From: Sepiola atlantica
Taxonomy: Eukaryota; Mollusca; Cephalopoda; Sepiida; Sepiolidae
NCBI GenBank assembly: GCA_963556195.1
Contig: OY744519.1
Span: 108,656,532 to 108,720,531, forward strand
Direction of reading: 5' to 3'
Length of the DNA stretch: 64,000 bases
Under the pieces are notes generated by a model. It was not told the DNA's origin. It did not search any database and saw only the letters and a list, made by a program, of their open reading frames with translations. The first letter of the stretch is position 1. Each line of letters begins with the position of its first letter. This document shows, piece after piece, positions 42,274 through 52,073 of this stretch. Made by a program: the position numbers and the translations under genes.

Positions 42274-42535
42274 AAAATTGTCTTTTCCCAACCAAAATGG
42301 CGGACAATAAATCGTCTGAAGTTTTCTGACCTCACAAATGAGTAAATAAACTTAAAGAAATTGTTTTGGACTAATTTAAAATTTACCTTAAATTATTTTA
42401 AAGGAAATACAGTTGGGAAATTAGTCCAAAACAATTTATTTGGGTTCACTTACTCATTTGTGAGGTCGGAAACAAATCTGAAAACTGCAAGCGATTTATT
42501 GTCCGCCATTTTGGTTGGGAAAAGATTTTATTACA
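42274..42535. repeat. MITE family copy 2, complete foldback
   Basis: The arms of about 110-120 bp are inverted: TCTTTTCCCAACCAAAATGG and its complement near 42510, and GTTTTGGACTAATTT twice. Short loop. Related copies lie at 5815-5992 and 48598-48775. No coding. Confidence 0.85.
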
Positions 42536-43301
42536 AATCGAGACAAATCGGCCGTTAGAAAAAATGAGTACACATGCGATTTATTCCAAAAACAATGAAA
42601 AGTTTGCACATGCTGTGATAGAAGCCATTATCGAGGAGAGTGTCCGGCAAAAAGAAAAACATGTAATATTAAGGGACACTTTGCCAACATTTGCCGTTAA
42701 TAAAAACAAGGAATGACGAAGCCAAAATGACACAAGAACAGGAATATACACATGGCAATACAAAAAAGAAGCAACAGTCACTCTAGCGAGGATATTTATT
42801 TTCATTCAATTGATAACTGATCTTCAAATGCCATAGAGGCTAATGCAAAATTAAAAATTGACAACAAGAATAAACAAATAGATATTCAAGCAAAAGTAGT
42901 TACAGGAGCTAGGAGCCATCTTCTAGCCAATTCACACACAAAAAAAACTAAATGAAGTACCTCTTAAAAAGACGACTCTGCGACTATTCGCTTTCGGAGG
43001 AATGTTAAACAATTGAATAGGAAAGAACATGTCGGCTAGGAATAAGATTCCCTGACAGATTTGTTGGCTCAGCATTCCATATTGTAAATTCTGAAGGACC
43101 GATATTGCTAGTGCTCCAAACATCACGAGAGTTGGATTTAGTAATTTTAAATTTATCAATAGTTTGATTTGATGCTCTAAAAAAAAAAAAAAAAAAAAAA
43201 ACTATAATAGAGACAAACTCTAATCAAATTTCAAGACCTCATGCATTTCCTAGAGTATCCAACAGAAGAAAAAAAGGGGTGAAAATAAAACCCAACAAAT
43301 A
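42536..43301. other. noncoding stretch
   Basis: A 50-codon frame at 42565-42717 and a minus frame at 42932-43159 have no recognisable family. An A21 run lies at about 43177-43199. Confidence 0.4.
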
Positions 43302-43737
43302 TGTAAGAATAGGGATAACTTATCCCCTATTGTTCAACACACGAAATGAATAAACGAAATAACGAAACCTTTTTACAACAACAAACGAAAGGGGTTTATT
43401 CGTATATAAGGTTACCTATACCATTTTGTATAGGTGGAAGAAACTTTGCACCTTTTCCGAAAGAAGAAGAAGATAAGTTCTTAGTTCAAATATCTTCAGG
43501 CGAAGATAGCAGGCGCCGTGAGCGTCCAGTGGACAAGGAGGGAGGAGAGGGACTGAGTCGATCCTTCCTGGTTAGTGCCAGGATACCGTCTGATCATCGT
43601 CTGCAATATCCTAAGGGAGCTCAAGTAGTCCCTTAGGGAACTAATAATATCAATGTGCCCTGCGAGCTAATTGGCCAAACCAGCTCACAGGGACACTGAT
43701 ACGCATTACAAAGTAAATCTACTTTATGACTGCTACA
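43302..43737 (-). repeat. LTR on minus strand with polypurine tract
   Basis: Read on the minus strand it starts TGTAGCAGTCATAAAG at 43737 and ends ATTCTTACA at 43302 (436 bp). A TATATACGAATAAA segment sits in the middle to 3' part. Directly upstream on that strand, 43738-43750, is GCAGGGGGTGA, a good polypurine tract, so this would be a 3' LTR. The element interior is not recognised. A partial direct copy lies at 44281-44480. Confidence 0.6.
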
Positions 43738-43849
43738 TCACCCCCTGCTTAGGCTGAAAGCCGATAGGAAGTGTAGCAGTGGGAAAGAATAGAAATACAA
43801 AATTTGTCAATTCAGAATTTAAAAAAAAGTTTTTTGTATTTTAGGGAAA

Positions 43850-44165
43850 AGGTGTATACCTTGTCTGCAAAAAGTATTTTTTTTTTTTTAGGCTTTTCTG
43901 CAAAAAGTATTTTTAGGAAAAATGTGTTTATTTTCTGTGAAAAGTATTTTTTTTTTTAAATGTTTGTATTTTTGTGAAAATACTTTTTCTTGAAAAAGTT
44001 TGTCTTTTCTGTGAAAAGTAGTTTTTTGAAAAATGTTTATCCTTTTTGTGAAATGTAGTTTTTTTTATTTTTCAAATGTGTATCTTTTCTGTGAAAAGTA
44101 GGTTTTTTTTTTTTTTTTAAATGTGTATCTTCTCTGTAAAAAGTAGTTTTTTGGAAAAACAGTAA
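43850..44165. repeat. degenerate tandem repeat, about 50-bp units
   Basis: Repeats of TCTTTTCTGTGAAAAGTA followed by T-rich sequence and AAATGTGTA, about six loose units. It lies between the LTR and its partial copy. Confidence 0.75.
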
Positions 44166-44280
44166 TCGTATAATAGGGTACAAGGACTCAAAAAAGTTCA
44201 TTCTCTCTATGTATATAGTTTTACAGTTTTTTGGGCCAGTGTACTCGCCGACCACTACATGTGGTGGTGACATAATTGTC

Positions 44281-44480
44281 AGTGGACAAGGAGGTAGGAG
44301 AGAGGCTGAGGCGATCCTTCCTAGCTGGTGCCAGGGTACCGTCTGCCCATCGTCTGCAATATCTTAAGGGACCTCCAGTAGTCCGTTAGGGAACTAATGA
44401 TATCAATGCGCCCTGCAAGCTGATTGGCCCAACCAGCTCACAGGGACACTGATACGCATTACAAAGTAAATCTAATTTAT
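44281..44480 (-). repeat. partial LTR copy
   Basis: Direct repeat of 43526-43726 with about 10 percent difference, lacking the TGTAGCAGTC end. It shares the CAGCTCACAGGGACACTGAT segment. Confidence 0.8.
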
Positions 44481-44699
44481 GCAAATAACTGTTACCACAA
44501 GCAAGAAAGGTTACTTTTCTATCTACCTATCTAATTTTTTGTGTTTTAAAGCACTTTTTTACATGTTTTATCGTTCCCTTCTCAGTCTTGTAATTCAAAA
44601 ATTTTGCTGGAAGTTTCTGTGTGAAAATGTGAGGTCATACTCCAAAAACTCGAAAATTAAAAATACAGATAATAAAAATATGCAGTTCGGTTAAACATT

Positions 44700-44925
44700 A
44701 AATTTTCGGCCAATTGGTGACAGTTATTAGTTGTAGTTTTGTTTAATTTTCGATTTTTGAACGATTTTCATTGCACATGTGGTTTCGCACTCGACGCCAT
44801 AAATACATAGATTTTACAATGCTCCGAAGTCATCGATAAAATATGTAAATAAAAGCGCTTAAAAATAATTTAAAACAAAAAAAAATAGGCAGGTATGTAG
44901 AAAAGTAGGGTACTTAATCAAATCC
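44700..44925. repeat. FB-family single arm
   Basis: Matches the FB1 arms in order: TTGGTGACA, TTTTGTTTA, TTTCGATTTTTGAACGATT, TCGACGCCA, then CGCTTAAAAATAATTTAAAACA and AGGTATGTAGAAAAGTA. Diverged and without a clear second arm. Confidence 0.55.
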
Positions 44926-45078
44926 TAACCCCATCTCCGTGAGCTTCGGTTCGCAGTGTTCGGGCATGCTACGTGAACATTCGAGAAATGACAAGCCGAA
45001 TGGTGAGAGAGAGAGAAGCCGAGCGATTAGTCAATAAGCAGGCGACAATTTTTCTAAGCATTTAAATCAATTAAAGAC

Positions 45079-45845
45079 ATGAACATTTGTTCAAAGCCAG
45101 TGCATCTTATTTATTTCCCGGTAATTGCCAAAAAGAAGAAGAAAAAAAACCACACAACAATGAATTACGAAGAGCTGTGTACTACTGTTAACCTTCGCGA
45201 AGGAGTCATTTCTTTCTGCCAGGAAAAAAAGTCGGTGGCAAGAATAAAAACATGTCCAAAATGCAATTACAAGTGCCGCTTGGTTTAAAGAAAAGCTAGC
45301 AGGGACAACTGTTCATGGAGGTGTACGAACACGAACTGTCGTACCTGGAATTCCGTGAGAAGTGGCACATATTTTTCTCAATCCAAAATGAATATCACGA
45401 AAATTTTAAAACTAATATTCGGATCGGAGGCCAAGGCCATGCGGTTGAGATAGACGAGTCTGTGTTTAACTGCAGAAAGAACAACGTCGGTAGGGTCGTC
45501 CAGCCGCTCTGGGTCTTCGAGGGATACAACCACGCAGAGAAAGGGGATTTCCTTGTGACGGTGGCCAACAAGAACGGCGAAACTGTTCTTCCAATAGTAA
45601 AAAAATTTGTCTTGCCTGGGACCACGGTCATATCAGACTGTTGGAAGTCATGCAGTAAGTTAGGAGAGAAGGGGTATGAACACCTGGCCGTGAATCACAG
45701 TCGCAATTTCGTGGACCCAGTAACAAGGGCAACCACCAAGCAAAGAAACAAAAAAGAATGTGGCACCAGCAGGGAACTCTCAGACAGCTCTCTGTGCGAA
45801 TTCATGTGGAGACAAAAGTTTTGAAACAATCCATTCGTCTCCATA
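45079..45845 (+). pseudogene. Merlin-type DDE transposase remnant
   Basis: The 45079-45288 frame ends in a zinc-ribbon half, CPKCNYKC. The second half follows after a shift (WRCTNTNCR, near 45320). Frame 45315-45824 then gives the ISXO2-like catalytic domain: VEIDESVF (first acid), TTVISDCWK (second) and VNHSRNFVDPVTRATT. The next block, which should hold the third acidic residue, is missing; the frame continues KECGTSRELSDSSLCEFMWRQKF, the usual C-terminal segment. This is the eukaryotic Merlin family related to bacterial IS1016/IS1595. Inactive. Terminal inverted repeats were not found. Confidence 0.85.
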
Positions 45846-45954
45846 TTAGTGCAGATAACACCTCTTCTGCCTGTTCTTTGTCGTCTGCTCAGCTCAATAG
45901 AAAACTTAGAAAAAAAACAAAAAAAAAACAGATCCTAAAAAAAATATAAACAGT

Positions 45955-47320
45955 TGTGCAGATGCAACCCCCTGACAATGTAAGGCAACCAACAGTTTTC
46001 TGGGACTGGTTAATTATTTAAATAAATTTACACAACGCCTCGCAACATTGACTAAACAAACCCCTTTGCGATTTATTATCCATAGATAATGACTTCACAT
46101 GGTCATCTCAACAACAGAGTGTGTTTGAAGAAGTTAAAGAAATGATTCGGAGAACAACAGTACTCAGATACTTTGATCCGAAAGAACCAATTGTGATACA
46201 AGTTGTTGCAGGTATTGGTGCAGCTCTTCTTCAAAATGAGATGCCAGTCGCTTTTGCAAGCAAGACACTATCGGGTCCAGAAACTTGATATTCAAATATA
46301 GAAAGGGAAATGCTGGCAATTGTCTTCGATCTGGAAAGATTTCGTCATGGGGTCACAAGATAGTGATTCAAACAGATCACAAGCCTTTAGAGTCCATAGC
46401 CATTGAAGAATATAGCACAATTGAAGAATCTGACTTCACTGTCAAATACACCCCAGGGAAAGCAGTTACAATCACAGACTGCCTATCACAAGTATCACAA
46501 AAACCCAGCAAGCACATTGAAGGAATTGACCTCAAGATACACAACATAGAGACGTACCTTAATTTTTCACCAACAAAAATAGAGAATATCAGAGTAGAAA
46601 CATTAAATAACCCAATCCTAAAATAACTCACAGCTGGCTAGCTGATTGCTCCAGCTCTCTCTAACCCTTTTGGAACTTCAGAGATGAAATAGGAGTTCAA
46701 GACGGTATTCAGCTCAAGAGCAACAACATCACGATACAGGCATATTAGTAGAACTCCATGCATCACGCCAAAGAGTAGAGAAAACAAGATTAAGTGCATG
46801 GACAGAAGTATACTGGGCTGGGATGAATAGGGACATTAATGGATGTTATTGGCAATTTCTGCACTTGCAAAAAGTATCAAGTATATCAGATGAATCCATG
46901 CACCAACACAAAACCCCTACTTATCCTTGGCAATATGTCAGTGCTGATCTCTTTATAATGGCAGGGAATGAATACTTGCTGGTGGCAGATCAGTATAGCC
47001 AAAACTCATTTATCCAACGCCTCCACTTCATTGGGAGCCATTATAAAAAATATGAATGCAATATACGAGGAAAGTGGTGTACTAAAGAACCTCTACACAG
47101 ACAATGGTCTACAATTTGCAAGTAGAGAATTAGCAGACTTCTCTATAAAGTATACTTTTCTGCGCAAAGCATCCTCACCATATTACCTGCAGTCTAACGG
47201 CTTTACTGAGAGAAATGGTAAGAGTGTGCAAAAGAATACTGCTAAAGGCACGGGAGACCGGACATGACTGTCACTTGGCAATGATGTCATATAGAGTAGC
47301 AATTCCAGTTAATTGGCCGT
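45955..47320 (+). pseudogene. Gypsy pol remnant: RT end, RNase H, integrase
   Basis: After the RT end (MQPPDNVRQ, near 45960) comes the connection and RNase H: FTWSSQQQSVFEEVKEMI, LQNEMPVAFASKTLSG, IEREMLAIVFDLERFRHG, QTDHKPLESI and YTPGKAVTITDCLS. Integrase follows in pieces: MHQHKTPTYPWQYVSADLF (first Asp), LYTDNGLQFASRELADF (second Asp) and SPYYLQSNGFTERNGKSVQK (third acid) in 46823-47267. Stops and frameshifts are many. An intact acidic triad in the integrase shows decay was by small lesions rather than domain loss. Confidence 0.85.
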
Positions 47321-47371
47321 TATGGTGCGACATTTACGGATTTGCAATTTAATCTGTTCAACTTAAAGATA

Positions 47372-47919
47372 ATACTCTGTTAGGTAAGTAATGAGAGTGT
47401 ATTAATAACTTTTTTTCTGTTCATTGGTTGCTTATGAAAATTTGTACACATGTACAATTTATCTCAATAGTGCTGGTTATATAGAATTTGTACGTGATTG
47501 TGGTACGCAGTGGCCAAATTTGAGGAAAAATCCAATTAATCTCTGTGCTGTTGCATAGCAACATGACAATGCACGCTGTCATGTTTCATGTGAGACCAGT
47601 CGAGGAATTGTTACATTGAAGCAGAGCCCCTATTCACCTGATCTCAACATATGCGACCGCTGGTTGTTCCATAAACTGAAGACAGAACTACGGAAAACTA
47701 CATTTCATAATTCCGAGGAGGTGAAGATTGAGGCGCTGCGAGTGCGAAGAGACATTCCAGAAGATGAATATCATGAGCAAGTAGAAAAATTATTACGTCA
47801 TTGTGAGCGTGTAATTAATGAACATGCTGGTTATATTACTGATTAATACATTTTTTTCATGTTAATTTTGATAATATTCTTTTTATATTACGAATCTCAG
47901 AACTTATCTAACAGAGTAT
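47372..47919 (+). mobile_element. internally deleted mariner-like element
   Basis: Inverted termini ATACTCTGTTAGGTAAGT (47372 on) and the complement ending at 47919 match over about 27 bp with few differences. TA flanks both (47370-47371, 47920-47921), the mariner target duplication. The frame around 47530-47846 keeps the C-terminal third of a transposase: QHDNARCHVS holds the second catalytic Asp, and SPYSPDLNICDRWLFHKLK the third, about 30 residues later. HCERVINEHAGYITD is the end. The N-terminal DNA-binding part is gone. Confidence 0.88.
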
Positions 47920-47921
47920 TA

Positions 47922-48443
47922 TTTATATGGTTAGAAAGAAAAGAAAATAATCTTTCTAAATATGTAACTTGTATATACTTTTGTCCATTTCATTATTTTT
48001 GACAGTAAGTTAAAATATTTTATTTAAAACAGCCGAAAATGCACATTTTTAAAATTTTTTTATTTTCATTTCTTTTTACACATTCATTTGTTTTGCAAAG
48101 CAAAAGTGGCAAATCTTTATCAATTTTCTTGAAATGTTATAAGCAAACAAGACATTAAACTACAATTAGGAAGTTGATTTTTACTTCTCTGACCCATTTC
48201 AAGCGACATACAACCTGACAAAGTTGATAGTTTCCTGAAAAAATTATAAGATAAACAAAAAGAACAAAGTTTCTTAAATAAAAAAAAATAGTCACAGAAT
48301 TATTTTGATATATAAGATGTAAAATTTTGTCAAGAAAACTTTGCAAAGGTTTTAAATTTGGAGAAAAAAACAAGCTTAAAATTATCAAATCTAGCACACA
48401 AAAGTATAGTTAGCAGTCGAGTGACAAGTTTGTTCATTCTCTC

Positions 48444-48482
<39 letters not shown>

Positions 48483-48597
48483 TTTAAAACCATTAAATTG
48501 TTAAAAAATATAGATATATACATTATTTACATTGTTTTGATTGCAAGATTTTTTGTTTTTTGAAAAACAATTTTGAAATTCTGTAATTAATTACTAT
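47922..48597. other. noncoding stretch
   Basis: AT-rich, no gene. Holds the TA repeat at 48449-48479. Confidence 0.5.
48449..48479. repeat. (TA)n microsatellite
   Basis: About 15 TA dinucleotides in a row. Confidence 0.95.
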
Positions 48598-48775
48598 TGG
48601 CGCCATACATTATTTTAAAGGAAATACCATTGAGAAATTAGTCAAAGACTATTTATTTTGCTTTGTTTCACTTATGTATTTACTTCCTGTCCGTAATCAA
48701 GATGGTTGAACACGGATTATTTTACTCAATCATTATTTACGGTAAATTAAATTGCTTAAAACTTCTTTAAAATAT
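48598..48775 (+). repeat. MITE family copy 3
   Basis: Shares ATTATTTTAAAGGAAATACC, AAATTAGTC and CAAGATGG with 42274-42535, in the same order as its right half. Diverged. Confidence 0.6.
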
Positions 48776-49049
48776 TAATTTTTTTTTTTTTACATTACCC
48801 AATCGCCTCCAAATAATGCATTCTGTCCATTGTTAACTGAGGCCAAAGTTCCTCACAAGGATCATTCACAGCAAATTTTTGGAAAGGTGTCATAATCTTA
48901 GTACCTTTCTCCATTTTGTAATTGTAACCAATGCTCTTATGCTTGGCTTTCTGCAACACATGAAAGGCTGTTCTTAAATCTTGCTTGAACAGCAATTCGG
49001 CTGGAGGAACCCCAGTAACTCTGTGGGAGGTTTTTATTTAGACTTAGGA

Positions 49050-51590
49050 GCTCAGGCATCCTGTGACACGTGAGGCAGTCAAAGTAAACCATTGTTTTCG
49101 GTCTGAAGCCAGATCCACAGCGTTCCTCCAGCTTCTTCCCGTTGTGATCAAATCTCTCTCAATTGTTTGCTTCCAGTTAATTTTTGGTCTTCCTCTTCTT
49201 TTTCTATCAGGGGTCCATTAAAGTATTTGGTTTGCAAATCTCTGTGGGGGGCCAATCTTAGGGCGTGATTATTGACAATACCACCTGGTTGTTAGTGCGG
49301 CCTCTCATTTCTTAGTTGGTAATTTGATCCCTAGAATCTTTCTAAGATATTTGAAATCAAACGCGTTCAAGAAGCTTCTTAAGTAGATGAAGTTATCAAC
49401 TATAGCTATTTCTTTTTGGTCAATAAAGACGTTTGTAGGTGGCTGGTGTGCCACAGAGAGCATGTTTTCAGTTTTCTTAGCACTAATATAGAGATCAATG
49501 CTCCCGGTTTCAGCTATGACCTTGTCCTGAAGGTCAGTGGTATTCATTGCATTCTTAGCAGCAACATCATCTGCAAAGTCTAAATCAAAAAGTTTAAGAT
49601 CTTTGACCAACGCTATACCCTGCTCCTTAGTTGCCTTTTTTAATACCCAATCAATGGGTATGGCAAAGAGTAATGGCGAATCCTTGGTGGATTCCAGTGA
49701 TCACCAAAAACCAGTCACTGAAACCATCTTCTGATTGTATGCAACATTTGGATTTTACATAAATTTGCTTTATTGCAATGATGATTTTATCCGGCAGGCC
49801 ATACTTGCGCAAGATCTTCCAGAGTGATGGCCGGTGAATGCTGTCAAACGCCTTGGAAAAATCTATAAAACTAGTAGCAAAAGGCTTTTGAAATTCAACA
49901 TGTTTCTCAATTATACAACACAGCGTAAAAATTTGTTCTGCACAAGAATGTTTTGGCCGAAATCTGGCTTGTTGTTCACATAGCTTTTGGTTAACCACAT
50001 CACGCATACGGTTCAGGATCATTTGACAATAAAGCTTCCCTGGTATAGAGAGAAGGGTCATCCCCCTCCAGTTATCGCAATCGACAAGGTTGCTACGTTT
50101 TTCCAATCTTCTGGAACTTCACATGTGTTCCATACTATATTACATAAGTGGCACGTCCATTTGACGATGCTATCACCTACTGACTTAAGCTTTACTGCAG
50201 AAATGCCGTCCACTCCTGGTGACTTATTACGTTTTAGGGGTTTTATTGCTAAATTGACTTCATCCTCGGTAAATTTGTTGATGTTGATAGGGAGAAGAGT
50301 AGAGGGTTTCTTAGTTACTGCTTTGATGGGTGGCTCCGGTCTGTTCAATACTTCCTTCCTCCTCTGCCATATTCTTGAGCCATACTCGTTTGTCTTTTTG
50401 AGCACTGCGTTTTACTTCCTTGTCCTTATCAATATTCTGTTAGCATGAGTCTGTGCTCTTAGGAGTGATATTGTACCTCTGCTGATGTGTTTTCATTTCG
50501 CTGATAAGCTTCCAAGTGTTGTCATTAATCTAAGTTTCCTTGAGTGACTTCTTGTAGCATAGGATTTCTTCTCCTGCAGCTGATTCTTCATTTCCTCCCA
50601 CCAGTTAACTGAGTCTGGTGTAGCATCCAATAAAACTGAATTTATTTCCCAGAAAAGTCTCAAAATTAGCTTCAATGTCCTTGTTTTTCAATTTGGAGGT
50701 GTTGAAACGTCTGTGTGTTGTTATTTTCTTCTTCTGTTTCTTTAGTTTTATTTTGGCAATCGACAGATAGTGATCACTACAAATATCAGCACCTCGATAG
50801 ACCCTTATGCACAAGCAGGCTGTTCTCCATTTCGGACCAATGGTGATGTGATCTATTTGTTTCTTGGTCTTATGGTCGTTTGAAACCCAGGTAATTTTGT
50901 GGATGCACTTATGATCAAAAAGTGATGAGCCAACTTTCATGTTGTCCATGCCGCAAAATTGGATGAACCTGTCTCCATTGTCTGTGTGGTTTCTAAAAGC
51001 GTGGGCACCAAGTACGTATTCAAACCCCATTCTGTTTCCCCCAATCGGTGCACTCATGTCACCCATGACGATGAGGATATCATGCCTTGGGACTTTCTTG
51101 ACTACATCTTGAAGTTAGTAGAAACTATCCTTTTCATTGTCGTCTTGATCATTAGTGGGAACATAACATTGAATGACGGTAACCCTCGCATGAGAAATGG
51201 TGAATCTTGCTGTTATTAAGCATTCATTAATAGGTGTCCATTCCTCAAGAGCACTGTTGGTAGCTTTGTCCATGATGAATCCAATCCTGTCGACCTGAGA
51301 ATAGGATGGTCTTGTTCCCGTGCATAAACTTCCTGAAATCAGTCCAGCAGACTTTGCTTAGAACCGAGATTTTCAAGTTGTAACTCTCCATTTCTTTAAT
51401 GATTTGTGCAAGTTTGGATGATTGGTACAGAGTTCTCACGTACCAATATCCGATGCGTGTAATTAATTTTGTAGAAAGAATTCTGGATGCCGACTTCCTC
51501 AGTGAAGCTTTTATCGGCATCTGTCATACGATCTCTGGGTGGGGACAGTCGTGGTTCTGACTGCCTTGAATTTAAATTTGGCATTCTTGG
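49050..51590 (-). mobile_element. RTE-type LINE, decayed, nearly full coding length
   Basis: Reading the minus strand downward from 51590. The endonuclease begins TRIGYWYVRTLYQSSKLAQII (51396-51520 area), then GDMSAPIGGNRMG, ITWVSNDHKTKKQIDHITIG and GADICSDHYLS in 50605-51066. Next the RT fingers: NLAIKPLKRNKSPGVDGI, NWRGMTLLSIPGKLYCQMILNR and FIDFSKAFDSIHRPSLWKILRKYG (49651-50106). The frame is lost after TGIHQG. The active site survives as LDFADDVA (49305-49610), and the C-terminal tail (FNGPLIEKEE, KKLEERCGSGFR) continues to about 49050. Several frameshifts and stops. The motif set is that of the RTE clade. Confidence 0.9.
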
Positions 51591-52073
51591 ACTGTTTTCA
51601 TAGCAAGAATTTTTTACAAGGACAGGTTACTAGCCAAACCACTAACATTTCGAAAGGAAACTGTAAGTGGAGGAAGTCTCTGATGGAGTTGCAAACTGAT
51701 CGCCACGGATTAAGATGTGGGTCGGCTTCAACCTCTGGAGATTGAAATCAATTCTCCATGTTATTGTTGTAATTTCTTTACCCCCCCCCCCCTTCTTTTT
51801 TTTAAACCGTCACGATGATAGCATTTTTTAGCTGCTAGGAACAATAAAATATTTGCTTACATGTCTTTAAAGGCAAGCAAAATTTGAATCAGAACTCCAC
51901 GTTGTTTGTTATGTTATTTTTTTCAAAATTAAACCGTCACGATGATAATGTGTTTCGGCTGCTATGATGAACAAGAAAATATTTGCTTACATGGTTCCCC
52001 TGAGGGTAAAAAGTAATCTGTCCACTTTTGTTTCAAGGGATGTTTTCATGCATTTGTCAATCCTCTTCATTGT
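51591..52073. other. noncoding stretch with short direct repeat
   Basis: Two copies of a 65-75-bp sequence beginning AAACCGTCACGATGATA start at 51806 and 51927. A C12 tract lies at 51781-51792. No coding. Confidence 0.75.

Noticed and set aside
42565..42717. 50-codon frame starting MSTHAIYSKNNEKFAH
   Set aside because: Protein-like composition but no family recognised, no splice signals evident and it begins next to a MITE. Too little to call a gene.
42840..43199. Retrosequence ending in an A21 tail
   Set aside because: No target duplication or recognisable source gene beside the A run.
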